A DNA stretch of 64,000 nucleotides, taken from positions 14,635,693 to 14,699,692 of the forward strand of contig NC_091369.1 of assembly GCF_038502225.1 (NCBI RefSeq). Reading direction: 5' to 3'. This DNA comes from Cherax quadricarinatus. Taxonomy: Eukaryota; Arthropoda; Malacostraca; Decapoda; Parastacidae. A program made the translations under genes and the position numbers. Shown piece after piece: positions 1-15,354 of the stretch. How positions within the stretch are numbered: position 1 is the stretch's first letter; every line of letters begins with the position of its first letter. Under the pieces are notes generated by a model. The model did not search any database. It saw nothing but the letters and a program-made list of their open reading frames with translations, and was not told the origin of the DNA.

Positions 1-2620
1 AGATTCAGTTTCCTCAGTATCTTAGTAATTTTATTTTAGAACTGAATATTGGTCACACTGTTAACTATTTCTGAATAACTAATGAAGCTACTCCTCTCTA
101 AGTAATTCAATATCCTCTTGGGATTTTCAGAATTTCTATTGAGAGTATGAAGTTGAATGATAACAGCATCTTCTTCACAGATATTGCAATTACATTAACT
201 TTCTGCTACTCAGAAGTTGCCCTATTTTTAGTGACTTGCTGAGAAAAGTCTCTCTAGGCTAGCACAGTGGTTCTACTTCTTTCCATAGTACCCATGGTGA
301 ACTGTTGTCAGGTTCCATTGCTGTTATTTCCAGATTCCATTACAATCTTCATATTTTCCTCTCCTGTGCATTTTCTTTTTCTAAGTGAGGGGTGATCTGT
401 CGTTGCTTCTATTACATGGTACCATTTCTTGCCCCTCAGTGAATATTTTCCCATATTTTCTATTTAGTTTTTCGTATTCCTCTATGTCTTGTGCTCTTTG
501 TAGTCCTTCCATCTTCAGCTGTATCACTTGATAATTTACAGTTGTTTTTCTTCTTTTGTGCTACGAAGCAGCTTTTTTCTGATATAGGCAGCGTTGTGTA
601 ATTTTCAAATTGTCACTAAGCCTCCCTTCTCATCCATGCTAATTTTCCTGGCTTTTCTACTTGCTTTACTCTTTTCCTCGTGCCTTTGTGTTCTAAAGTT
701 ATTCTTCAGTCTTTTTTTTACTTGATTTTGTCTCTCTACATACCTAGTCCAACTGGTTTGTTTTTATTTTTTCTTTGTCTTCTTGTCTGGCAGAAATTTT
801 TTCCTTCCCTCTCTGCAATATTCGTCAAATATTTGCCTCATCTGAGCTGTCTAGCATTTCTTATTCAAAGATCCTTCTTCTAGAGTCTGGCCTTCTGTCC
901 TCGTCTCCCATTTTTCTCACGAGTTCCATTTCTATATATTGAGTTCTTAAGGCACCTAGTTCTATTCCTTATGAAATATAGTTTTGCCTGCTGATCCCTT
1001 TCTACCATTCTTGTAGTTTCCTTCACATGCTGCATAATACAGTTTTTTTTCATTGCTGTCTCCATTAACTTTGCTCTCCATGTGTCTGGACTTTCCCTAC
1101 CCTGCAGTGGATCACAGTTTTCTCGGTTTCTCAGTTACTGAAGTCTAGAATTATTAGCTTTATTTTTGACCTGCATGCTCTCTGGGCTGCTTTCTCTAAT
1201 ATTGCCATTGTTTTCCTCATACTCCGTTCTCGGTCTCCTACAGTACATTGGAAGGCTGAATATCACTTATGTTATCTCTTCGGGCCCATCCATCAACAGT
1301 GTTTTCCCATTGTATTCATTAAATATCCCTTGAGTTTAAATCTGTCATCTCTTCAAGACCCGAATTATTCCTTACTAAGAATACCAATATTTTTCCTCTC
1401 GCGATTTTCCTTTCCTTTCTAACCATGTGATGCTCTTCTAGGACAATTGTAATTATTATATCAGTGAGTTTCATCTTTGTGAGGACATCATTGTTTAGTT
1501 AATCCTTGTAGGTCTTATCTTTTGTTGTTCATGCTATCTTCATTACTGTAATATTTACTAATTCATGTTTCTCTTAACTTTCTCGCAATTACACTGTTCT
1601 TGTCTTTGTTTGCTTTAGGCATTTGTTGGCTGTAAGTGTTTTAGACATTAAGTGCGATTCAAGAGCCTGGAGAATTGTCACGAGTAGGACCTGCCTAGTA
1701 TAGGCCAGTAGGCCTGGTGCAGTCGCCCACCACAACTCTTCCTATTGGAAATTTTCGCTCTGTGGAGATTAGATCCCTTCTGCCGCAGTCTCTTCGCTCG
1801 TTATTTACACTCTTCTCTCCTTCCCCTCTATTCTGTATTGTGTCTTCTCTTTCTTACTTCCTTCAATCATGTTTCATGAAGACTATGAAATCTGTGTGTG
1901 CCTCTTAGTTTCCGTTCCATTACTAGTTTCTTTGACTCTGTCCCACAAATAATTAGTGCTAATTCATAAAAGAAGTGGCCAGTTTCTGCATATCATTTCT
2001 CACCCTTCCTTCATCCTGCAGTCATAGCTTGCATCTTCACTCTGCTCATTAAGCTAAAAATAATTAGGCTTTTTCTCTTGTCGAGCACTATTTTTCTTTT
2101 CTTTCCTGCATTCTGGTCTTCCTTAGTCTCTTGTGTTTCGTCCACTCCTCTGTTTTATTTTCTAGATTTGTTCTACATATCGTTTTGGGGTTTACATTTT
2201 TTTTTTCTTTTGCCCATGACCCAACATTCTTAACTCTTTTATCTCCTAAGCCAAGTCATTTTTCAGCTGAATTTCCCCCCCTCCCTCTGTCCTCCCTTCT
2301 CCTTAATTATACGGATTTTTCTTCTTCATCCTTGCTTCTGTTTCTTTCCATAATCATTTCTTCCATTGCTGCTAACAAATCTCCCCATTTACTCTAGCAT
2401 TCATTTGTCATCCCGTTAATTTCTTGAATATTTTGGTACAGACTTCGCGTAGTCCAGCCTAACTTCCATTTCCCATTTCTGTATAACTTTTCCAAATTAT
2501 GGTGCCTATAAATTGCTTGAGTATAGTGATACTAATATATTTAATTATAAATGCATTTATGGTATTGGAAGAGGTGTGCGGGACGAGGAGGAAGGTGGGA
2601 TTATAGTTTAGATGCTATTA
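1..2620. other. AT-rich stretch without a recognisable gene; decayed charged frames on the minus strand
   Basis: The plus strand is pyrimidine-rich. The minus strand reads as short, broken, Lys/Arg/Glu-rich frames. The cleanest runs on the minus strand from an ATG at 1474 to a TAA ending at 1319 (51 residues, containing MVRKERKIARGKILVFLVRN). Such highly charged broken frames suggest an old mobile-element coding region rather than a host gene, but I do not recognise the family. The longer plus-strand frames (680-883, 2131-2397) are low-complexity Leu/Phe/Ser runs expected from T-rich DNA. No RNA gene or tandem repeat was seen. Confidence 0.4.
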
Positions 2621-2624
2621 ATGG

Positions 2625-2945
2625 CAATAGACCACGGTGGCTCGTAGCCTAGGAGCGAAAGCTCTCGCTTCACACGGTGAGTGTCCGGGTTCGATTCCCG
2701 GTGAGGGTTGAAATATTGGGCGTGTTTCCTTACACCGGTTGTCTGTGTTAACCCAACAATATAAAATAGGTACCTGGGTGTTAGTCGACTGGTGTGGGTC
2801 GCACCCTCGGACAAAATTGACCTAATTTGCCCGAAATATTCTGCATAAATAGAGGTTTTCTATATACTTGTATGTCACTGATGTCAGCTAGGCCTGTATA
2901 CTTATAGAAATAAAGATATTATTATCATTATTATTAGTAGTATGC
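2625..2945 (+). mobile_element. tRNA-derived SINE, near full length
   Basis: The 5' part is tRNA-like: an A-box-like GGTGGCTCGTAGCCTAGG near 2636, then a clear B box (GGTTCGATTCCC) at 2691-2702. A unique body follows, including ACCTGGGTGTTAGTCGACTG near 2772. It ends in AAATAAAGATATTATTATC plus an ATT-rich simple tail. A diverged second copy of the body lies at 23285-23515, which supports a dispersed family. RNA polymerase III transcription is inferred from the boxes. It is not a functional tRNA gene because no acceptor stem closes around the boxes. Confidence 0.75.
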
Positions 2946-3719
2946 ATTATTATACTGTCACGAGGACAAGTACTTTTGAAGGACCTGCAGATCCCACCCG
3001 TGATATGTACCAGCTTTCATTGCAGTCAGAAAGGCAATAAAACTTTAGTAATAAAGAGTACAGAGAATCAGCAGATTGCATGTACGATTATATACACTAT
3101 GTACAATGTTCAAAAACCGTTTAAACCTAGTAGTGAATACAAACTGGATAGAGTAAGGACGAAAATATTCATGGCATAGTTCATCCATACAGAATGATCG
3201 AGTATGGTGCTTGCCATCCCGTGGCAGCAGTGGGTATGATGATCGAGGCAGTTGCTCCAACACTCAGGCCGTTCACCCTCACTCTGAAAAGTCACCCAAC
3301 CGCAGCACCTAGTTAGCCACCCAGTACCAGGATAGTGAACACATCTTGACAAGCAGTGACCTCCTGTGTCTTTGCCTGGGTAAGATGACATATGGGAAAA
3401 TGGTGACGTAAAGAACAAGCACAATACCGTTACTGTAACAATACACAGATATTTACTAGCTCCCTTCTCTTCCTTTTACGCTTCTGTGTGGCTAGTTAAT
3501 GGCCCAAATCGGACCGAAGCGTCGTCAGAATTTTCATTTATTTGTGGGCTGTTGACATACTTTGAATGAAAGACGAATTCCCCTAAACAGATAGCAGAAT
3601 GAACTTCATCTTCCAGAAACGCCCTCCACTTGCACTGGGTGCATGTCTCACACAGCAAGAGATACTACATAAGCCTTTCTCCTCTCAATTGGTTTGGAAA
3701 AACGCGTCCTGTTAAGATG
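2946..3719. other. Unassigned unique sequence
   Basis: No convincing coding region, RNA gene or tandem repeat was seen. Short overlapping frames on the minus strand (3045-3658) have no recognisable domain and are treated as chance. Confidence 0.4.
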
Positions 3720-4065
3720 ATTTTAGCTGCTGCCTCAGCCCTCAGTAGTGTGTGTTTAGTATGATACAAATGTACTGTTGCAGTGATCCTTCTGTCTCAC
3801 CCCTCGGCAGTATGTGTAGAAGCAGTTCTGCTGAACTGATCCTGGCTGCTACCTCAACCCTCGGCAGTGTGTGCAGCAGCAGTCATGCTGCAGTGATCCT
3901 GGCTACTTCCTCAACTCCCGGTAGTGTGTGCAGCAGCAGTCTTACTGCAGTGATCCCGGCTACTACCTAAACACTCAGCGGTTTGTGAAGCAGCTGTCCT
4001 ACAGCAGTAATGCTGGCTGCTACCTCAACCAGCAGAAGTGTGTGCAGCAGCAGTCGTGCTGCACT
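3720..4065. repeat. Diverged minisatellite, about 57-bp period, about six copies
   Basis: Units share GGCTGCTACCTCAACC, then a CGGCAGTGTGTGCAGCAGC-like core, then CTGCAGTGATCCTGG. The copies differ by substitutions and small indels, so the array is old. A 72-codon plus frame (3752-3970) is only a translation of the repeat, giving reiterated SSxxAVILAT-type segments. Confidence 0.75.
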
Positions 4066-4404
4066 GATTTTCGTTTACGTATCTTTAAATAACTGTTGTT
4101 TACACGATTTTTTTTAAGTATTTCGTTCTATCAGCTCACTTCACTAGCACAAAAAATATCTAATGCCAAACACAATGAAACAGTTAACCATACCACTAAA
4201 GCTGACAGCATTTGTTGAGGAGGTAACTGACTGTTTTTGTGTTAGGTTGAAATCACTGCAGCTTATTTTTCACTAACACATTTGCCACACGTTCAGTTAA
4301 CTGTTTTATACTTCCGGAACACTTTATAGTTTAGCTTCCTTAAATTTACTCTTGACATTAACGAATATCCACGGGAAAACTCGAGAAATCTGGAAGGTCC
4401 AAGG

Positions 4405-4408
<4 letters not shown>
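4066..4408. other. Unassigned AT-rich sequence
   Basis: Nothing recognisable between the minisatellite and the (GT)n array. Confidence 0.4.

Positions 4409-4496
<88 letters not shown>
4409..4496. repeat. (GT)n microsatellite
   Basis: About 43 uninterrupted GT units. It directly abuts the 3' end of the minus-strand LINE fragment at 4500, so in the LINE sense it is an (AC)n tail. Confidence 0.97.
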
Positions 4497-4499
<3 letters not shown>

Positions 4500-4795
4500 T
4501 GCGTGTACATGTATTCACCTGCTTGTGGCCATAGAGGTCGATTCACAGTTCATCTGTGTACTCGCCTATTTGTACTCACCTAATTGTAGTTGCAGGGGTC
4601 AATTCATAGCTCCTGGCCCCGCCTCTTCACTGATCGCTACTAGGTCACTCTCTCCCTGCTTCATGAGCTTAAAACTATGTATGGTTCCTGCCTCCACTAC
4701 ATCACTTTCCAGACTATTCCACTTTCTGACAACTCTATGACTGAAGAAATACTTCCTAACATCCCTTTGACTCATCTGAGTCTTCAACTTCCATT
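4500..4795 (-). pseudogene. Jockey-like LINE, 3' terminal fragment (family J1)
   Basis: The minus strand encodes SQRDVRKYFFSHRVVRKWN followed by SLESDVVEAGTIHSFK, the C-terminal tail of a non-LTR reverse transcriptase that is also found at 52374-52616 and, in part, at 32034-32228. The reading frame ends in GPGAMN at 4599. About 100 bp of 3' UTR follow, and the 3' end runs into (AC)n. Everything upstream of the C-terminal tail is missing, a typical 5' truncation, and it is replaced by the 45-bp minisatellite. Confidence 0.8.
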
Positions 4796-5089
4796 TGTAC
4801 CGTCTACCACCCAGCCAGTATGGTTATGTATTGTCTGCTCTGTACCGTCTACCACCCAGCCAGCATGGTTATGTATTGTCTGCTCTGTACCGTCTACCAC
4901 CCAGCCAGCATGGTTATGTATTGTCTGCTCTGTACCGTCTACCACCCAGCCAGCATGGTTATGTATTGTCTGCTCTGTACCGTCTACCACCCAGCCAGCA
5001 TGGTTATGTATTGTCTGCTCTGTACCGTCTACCACCCAGCCAGCATGGTTATGTATTGTCTGCTCTGTACCGTCTACCAGCCAACATCC
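4796..5089. repeat. 45-bp minisatellite, six full units plus a partial one
   Basis: Units start with TGTACCGTCTACCACCCAGC at 4796, 4841, 4886, 4931, 4976 and 5021, with a partial unit at 5066. They are almost identical; the first has CAGTATGG where the others have CAGCATGG. The period is a multiple of three, so all frames stay open (for example PSTTQPAWLCIVCSV repeated on plus). These frames are by-products. The array begins inside the adjoining LINE fragment, so it probably arose by local duplication there. Confidence 0.95.
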
Positions 5090-5484
5090 TCATCGTTTGT
5101 GTTTTAACTTTTCAATACTAATATTTTTTAGCAGTGGTGGTCATCTCTCAGCTTTTATCTGAAATTTTAGTATGTATCCACATCTTCTTTTGAAGGTCTA
5201 TTCGCCTCACAATTGTTTTGGTTTCTAATTATGGATTATTTATATCATGTAAATATTACTGTACTAACATTCTTAAAGCTGTTATGTAGTTTGCAGGTAT
5301 AGCTTGTGAGTCTAAAAAATCCCATTTACACCATCTTCTGGTCGGACTTACAGTAAGTAATCTCTATCTTTCTCTCTGTATATATTATATGCAAAAGAAG
5401 ACAGGAGGAGTTTTTTGCATCTTGTATCACTTTTTCGTGGTCAGTGCATGTACATATTTACAAACACTAATCTCAGGCCGACGG
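5090..5484. other. Unassigned sequence
   Basis: AT-rich, with no gene, RNA or repeat that I can support. Confidence 0.4.
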
Positions 5485-5715
5485 AGACCCGAACCTACGA
5501 ACCTTGGGACAAGGTAGGCAGTCCTCTACACACCATCCCACACTGGTCCAATACTATGGCAACCAACCAAGCTAGATATTTGGTCCAAAGCAACCAGCAT
5601 CCAGGGATGTGGTTTTTTTAGTTTTCCGTCTCATCCTCGGCATATATCGACCGACAAAGATTTTGTGTGTAGAGAACTACGTACCTTGTCCCAAGGTTCG
5701 TAGGTTCGAGACTCC
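5485..5715. repeat. Inverted pair of tRNA-like (SINE head) sequences
   Basis: Perfect 27-bp inverted arms lie at 5490-5516 and 5682-5708 (core ACCTTGGGACAAGGTA and its complement), separated by 165 bp. Each arm reads outward as a tRNA-like sequence with an anticodon-arm-like hairpin (CCTTGTCCCAAGG) and a B-box-like GGTTCG motif. I read this as two SINE heads in opposite orientation, not as tRNA genes. Confidence 0.6.
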
Positions 5716-5798
5716 TTTTGCATGATGTCTAAACATTATATACCTACGTATATATATATGCAATAAGATCACAGTAAACAGGTGATTTCAAAATATGC

Positions 5799-5923
5799 AA
5801 AACAACCACTGTGAAAGAATAGAGAAATTCCAAGCGCTTTCGTGACTACTCACATTATCACTGATAATGTGAGTAGTCACGAAAGCGCTTGGAATTTCTC
5901 TATTCTTTCACAGTGGTTGTTTT
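5799..5923. repeat. Perfect 61-bp palindrome with a 3-nt loop
   Basis: Arms 5799-5859 and 5863-5923 are exact reverse complements around the loop ACT. The arm contains CCAAGCGCTTTCGTGACTAC. The outer end runs within a few bases into (CA)n(TA)n. A diverged copy of one arm, with its left flank CAGTAAACAGGTGAT, occurs at 40838-40925. The arm is therefore part of a dispersed repeat that has been inverted and duplicated here. Confidence 0.95.
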
Positions 5924-10686
<4,763 letters not shown>

Positions 10687-10870
10687 GGGAGGTACCACCT
10701 TTATAACTGGGCTGGGGACCCTCAATCCCCAATAAAAACACTGCAATTAGCCGAGGAATCGAACTCGTGTTGTATGAACCCGCCTAATGGTGAGCGGAAA
10801 TTCACGATACACTAACCCACGGGACCATACAATCATACAAGAATCAGGCACCCTGCAGGGCTAGGTGTTG
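10687..10870 (-). mobile_element. tRNA-like SINE fragment next to (TA)n
   Basis: Read on the minus strand, GGTCCCGTGGGTTAGTGTAT (A-box region, ending near 10828) is followed by GAGTTCGATTCCTCGGC (B box, near 10752-10769). Beyond it the T1-family segment GGTCCCCAGCCCAG runs into (TA)n. This suggests that T1 is the body or tail of this SINE family. I see no proper tRNA fold. Confidence 0.6.
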
Positions 10871-11189
10871 TACCGTGATCCGAGGACATACGATGGTGTG
10901 GTTGCCTCAGAGTAGTGTAACCACGAACGAGTGGTAGATGCATACCAAAGTCATTTCGTTTAGTTATTCTATTGACCATTTTTTTTGCTCCTTTCTCAGC
11001 TGCTTAATTTATTCCTTCATGGTTAAAGCTCCCATTAACAAAAGTATTTTTCTGTTCACGATACGGTAAAATGCATACACATGCATGTATTTGACTGTAT
11101 ATATGTATACGTAAATGTGCACATGTATGTGCATGCGTGTTGTTAATGTATATGTATATATGAGACAATGTGACCATTGAGTACCTTGT
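10871..11189. other. Unassigned sequence
   Basis: AT-rich with TATGTATA-like degenerate dinucleotide runs near 11100-11160. No gene seen. Confidence 0.4.
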
Positions 11190-11345
11190 AATGTGTATAT
11201 GTATACGTACTTAGGAATTTGTGAATGCTGAGGTCCAGTGTCAGCTCATTAGCCCTCTCATACCTATTCATAAACCTGTGTATGGAATGTAATTCCACCT
11301 CAGCTTAATCCAGGTTATTCCACTTTCTAGCCATCTTAAGATTGA
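11190..11345 (-). pseudogene. Short, decayed LINE 3' end
   Basis: The plus text around GGTTATTCCACTTTCTAGCC and CATCTTAAGATTGAATAAAC parallels the segment of the Jockey-like LINE ends at 4700 and 52440 that encodes the WNSL and KYFFSHRV tail on the minus strand. It is too short and diverged for a frame, and the assignment rests on this local resemblance. Confidence 0.4.
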
Positions 11346-11362
11346 ATAAACATTGTTAACCA

Positions 11363-11364
<2 letters not shown>

Positions 11365-11410
<46 letters not shown>

Positions 11411-11565
11411 ATTTCCAATTTGTAATTTCTTATTGTAATCGCCTGTTTGTGATTACCCATTTATAAGTACGTGAGATGTCAGTGGAGCTACAATAGGTAA
11501 AGAGAATTGAATAATGAGTCACAACACTGGATGAGATAAGTAACAGAAGCGTTACTGAAAGGGCG

Positions 11566-11646
<81 letters not shown>

Positions 11647-11830
11647 AAATGAGTAGGGAGGAACGTAGGTGATAAAAGGTGGTGGGCGAGTGGTGTGGCA
11701 CTTTGTTTCAGCCTCAAGGTGACATAAATTACAGGTAAGGGTGGTGGAGGCACTAATGCATCAGGTTACAGATTGCAGGTGACAAGTGCTAAGTGGTAGG
11801 TGGGGCAAGGTGCTGAGGAGCTAGTTCATA

Positions 11831-11876
<46 letters not shown>

Positions 11877-11932
11877 TATTTTTATATATTAATTTTATTT
11901 ATTATTATTATTATTATTATCGTTATTATTAT
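11365..11932. repeat. Microsatellite cluster: (GT)n, (GA)n, (TTA)n
   Basis: (GT)n at 11365-11409, (GA)n at 11570-11644 and (TTA)n with a TTTATTTT interruption at 11829-11932. The sequence between them is unassigned. Confidence 0.93.
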
Positions 11933-12372
11933 TATCTATCCTTGATGTGGAGACCTTTAAGAGGCTGCCTGATTTTATATATATATTTTTTTCCCCAAGT
12001 TTTCGACATTATTTTACTTAAAACTCGAGAACGCCTCATCCAATAGGCTTCAAATTTTCAAAACTTGTGTAGGGAAGCGAGAACAAAATTCTTGGAAAAA
12101 CTGGCATGTTCACGTGTCTTATGACCAGCTTGTTGAACCCGTTTCCAGCATCCTGGAATAGTTCAGATAACTTCCAAAATTCTCAGTGGCAGAGGTTCAC
12201 TCTAAAAAAAAAGGAGCGACGACAGTGGAGAGTGAAATTAATTAATTTGTAGGTTCATATTTGATGATTTTGTGTATAAAATAGCCTGAAATTTTAATTC
12301 TCGTTAAATCACGTTAAATAATTTTCAGTTTTTCTCTTCTGAGCGACTTAAATATTCAATGAAATATTTTAG

Positions 12373-12496
12373 GTCCAGAATGGTACCAGCCAGGCCCTGT
12401 TTAGGTCTAGGATGGTACCTGTCAGGTGTTTTTTAGTTCCAGGATGTTACCTGTTAGGTCCTTTTTAGGTCTAGGATGGTACCTGTCAGGTCCTTT
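12373..12496. repeat. Short minisatellite, about 35-37 bp, four units
   Basis: Units contain TTTAGGTCTAGGATGGTACC and TGTCAGGTCC with a few differences each. Confidence 0.75.
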
Positions 12497-13467
12497 GCTT
12501 GCAATCAAATTTATTGATTTAATTTAATAAATAAAAGAAATATTGGAATCGAATGCCATAACTAGAGAATGGCTCATCTGATCGGCTTCAAATTTTTACC
12601 ACTGGTGTTGGTTCTCGAACAAAAGGCTCACACTGCCTTTGGCTGGCAGTCTCATTTTTGCCATTTTTACTGAATAAATAGTGATATTTTTCCATTTCAA
12701 TAACTAACAAATGGTTCACCCGAATGGCTTCATTATTGACGATGCATTATAGTACATATATAATGTAGACGATAATGCATAATTATGTGTAGTCTGAGAA
12801 GGAACTAATCTGAAATTTTAATGAAATCGTTTAAAAGCGTAGATGGATGTAATCCGATCATTTACAGGAGAATGAGTTTCCTGATCGGCTTCAAACTTTT
12901 ATCATTGGTGGGCTTTCTTAAAACACACTATAAGTTTAGTTAATTTCAATCAATCAGCTTTAATTAAACCCTAAATTGTAGTGTATTTTAATACCATTTT
13001 GTTGTATTTTGATCTGTGTGGGTGCCAATTTGTCATTTTTTTTGTTTGCCAATTTTATCAAACTGGGTTTTTCAAAATCATCATAATTATTTTTTCTTAC
13101 AGGTTGTGAAGAATTTTAAATATAAGGTGAGTGCAAAAAAGTAAACTGGAAAAAAAATATTAATCAGAGGATTTATGGCGTTTTAAACTTAACGAGGGAA
13201 GACTTTCCTATTTTTACTAACATTTTCAGCAACATATTCGTTTTTCTTCCAATTTTTTTTAAATTTTTGTTGATTACTCAACGCCTTATTCAGTCGGTTT
13301 CAGAATTTCAACGTAATGTAACTTGAACAAGTTTCAATGTTTACAATTGTGTCATTATAATTTTGTGAGCCATTCAATGGACTATTGTCACGTGATGGTG
13401 TCCTGTGTACACTATTACATAGGTCATTGCCATAGTTTGTTACGAATGGTTCAGAGAACCGACATGT

Positions 13468-13543
13468 TGATAAATTAGACACATGTGCAACTCTTGGGTA
13501 TCAATAAAGATACCCAAGAGTTGCACATGTGTCTAATTTATCA
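13468..13543. repeat. Perfect 35-bp inverted repeat with a 6-nt loop
   Basis: Arms 13468-13502 and 13509-13543 surround AATAAA. The right arm carries TTGCACATGTGTCTAA, the same terminus as the CGAAAC/AATAAA module found at 21055, 42450 and 49260. The palindrome therefore looks like two inverted ends of that module. Confidence 0.92.
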
Positions 13544-13654
13544 TAGTTTGTTACCCTGCGATTACTGGAAAAAGGCTTCTCTGATCGGCCATTTTGCTAC
13601 TTTTAACCTCGTCATAGTAAAGAATACTTTATTCCGTTATTTTTCCTTTGATGC

Positions 13655-13790
13655 TGGTGAGGAGCTCTTGATCCAAGGAACTGGGTTTATCTTTCCCTAG
13701 TTTATCTGATTAGATTACCTCATATTCCACAAGTGCTAAATGACCCCTGCAGGTTTAGCGCTTTCCTCTCTCTATATTATATAACTATGG
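13655..13790 (+). mobile_element. Decayed SINE-like repeat (GCTCTTGATCCAAGG family)
   Basis: It begins GGAGCTCTTGATCCAAGGAA and ends GCAGGTTTAGCGCTTTCC. The same start and end motifs recur at 61190-61250 (plus), the TTAGTGCTTC end at 46550, and complements at 22505-22610. In other copies the end runs into GATTATAATAAT. Confidence 0.55.
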
Positions 13791-13798
13791 TAATGGAT

Positions 13799-14214
13799 AT
13801 CAATCTTCAGTTACTGATGCATCGTATGATATCAATCTTCAGTTAATGATGCATCGTATGATATCAATCTTCAGTTAATGATACATCGTATGATATCAAT
13901 CTTCAGTTGCTGATGCATCGTATGATATCAATCTTCACTTACTGATGCATTGTATGATATCAATCTTCAGTTGCTGATGCATCGTATGATATCAATCTTC
14001 ACTTACTGATGCATTGTATGATATCAATATTCAGTTGCTGATGCATTGTATGATATCAATCTTCAGTTACTGATGCATCGTATGATATCAATCTTCACTT
14101 ACTGATGCATTGTATGATATCAATATTCAGTTGCTGATGCATTGTATGATATCAATCTTCAGTTACTGATGCATCGTATGATATCAATATTCAGTTGCTG
14201 ATGCATCGTATGAT
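13799..14214. repeat. 32-bp satellite-like array, 13 units, with higher-order structure
   Basis: Thirteen head-to-tail units begin ATCAATCTTCAGTTACTGAT and end GCATCGTATGAT, with no spacers. Variant positions (CTTCAG/CTTCAC/ATTCAG, GTTAC/GTTGC, CATCG/CATTG) show units 7-9 repeated as units 10-12, which is a 96-bp higher-order duplication. Confidence 0.97.
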
Positions 14215-14324
14215 ACGGATTTATCGCTTCATTGGTTTATGCTGTGTAGGAACAAATTTCATTGGACAGTGTGCAATAACTGGAAAATGTATCATCTGAT
14301 CGTCTGCTTTCGGTTTGGTTTCCA

Positions 14325-14420
14325 TACTTATCTGGGATCTGGCTGAGTGGCGAAAGTACTGCGTACTTCGAGTCAGAGTGTGCAGGTTTAAATCCTGCTT
14401 TGGACTGAGAGAGAATGTCT
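14325..14420 (+). mobile_element. tRNA-like SINE head fragment
   Basis: TCTGGCTGAGTGGCGAAAGT resembles a type-II tRNA A-box region. GTGCAGGTTTAAATCCTGC about 45 bp later resembles a B box. No full cloverleaf can be drawn. Confidence 0.5.
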
Positions 14421-15350
14421 GCTAAAATTTCGCTCTTTAGCGAATTGTTAAGCATTTCTAAATTTCTTTCGTAGTTCACAACATGCTCAGTTTTAAACAC
14501 TTATTGCCGATGAGCCAAATTGATTAAACAAATGGTTTCTGTGAAATAATCAGAGAATATGTCATCACATCTGATATAAGTCAATCTTTGACTTCATTTG
14601 CTTATCCTAAGTTTAATCAAGTTAATGTTCTTTTATGTGTCTATAACATTTGTGTGCTCTTATTATTCTACGACATGTTATGTATCTAGGCTTTTATAAA
14701 GCTAACTTTCTTTAAACCTGTTGATTTTTACTTCGAGAAAAGTTTAAATTGATTTTAGCCATTTCACTTTTTTTTCCGAGGAACTTGAAAAAACTGAGTT
14801 ATTGTTTCCTTGCGATATTTAGTGCAGCATCTGATTAGCCTTACATGCTTATAATACTGCAACTTGCGAGCTACTTCATACATAATGTGCTTGTGTATTT
14901 TAGGATATTGGTCTCTTTGAAAGGTTTGAATTACATTTAGACCACACATCGTAATTTTCAATATTTATTTAAAAAAATGAATATTAGTTTCCAGTTATCT
15001 AGCGCCTTCCTTGATTCCCTTCAAACCTTCAACACTAATATTTAAGAGCATTATGAATATATACCTCAATCGCGTGTATTGAGGTACAATAGACTGCTGT
15101 TGTTGTTGCTGTCAAGGATCGATGACAGCAGAACTCCCTCGCTCTTTGAATGACACACAAGCAAAAGCCTCAATGCATCGACTGAGGCTTTTGCTTGTTG
15201 CATTCAAGGGAAAGCGCTAAAGAGGTAAGGGTTACAAAGCTTGTGGTTAAGGTTTGATCTAAGGAAGGAGAGGTTAGGTCCTGTTTTTTTATTAGGAGGT
15301 TTTCATCAGCGTCAAGACTCTCCTTTGAACTAGATGGGGTTAAAATAATT
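14421..15350. other. Unassigned AT-rich sequence with one perfect 16-bp hairpin
   Basis: No gene. A perfect hairpin has arms 15157-15172 and 15183-15198 (ACAAGCAAAAGCCTCA and its complement) with a 10-nt loop. Confidence 0.5.
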
Positions 15351-15354
15351 CAGT

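Larger units (their letters stand above)
12020..14315 (+). repeat. Dispersed 30-38 bp motif, seven diverged occurrences
   Basis: A motif like AACTAGAGAATGGCTCATCT followed by GATCGGCTTCAAATTTT recurs at 12023, 12561, 12702, 12863, 13273, 13561 and 14277, always on the plus strand and 140-720 bp apart. The DNA between copies is AT-rich with no obvious long similarity. It may be a decayed long-period tandem array or a multiply inserted element. I do not recognise the family. Confidence 0.6.

Noticed and set aside
2636..2710. Functional tRNA gene
   Set aside because: The B box is good, but no acceptor stem or cloverleaf closes and a SINE body and tail follow. The same applies at 14325, 42785, 44700, 10750 (minus) and 53125 (minus).
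4677..5162. A 161-codon protein with PSTTQPAWLCIVCSV repeats
   Set aside because: The period of 45 bp keeps all frames open. It starts inside antisense LINE sequence.
11570..11753. Minus-strand SLSLSL protein with Pro-rich start
   Set aside because: Built on (GA)n; no homology or splice context.
13799..14214. CRISPR array (32-bp repeats)
   Set aside because: Units are contiguous with no spacers, have point variants in blocks, and there are no cas genes. The sequence is eukaryotic repeat DNA.
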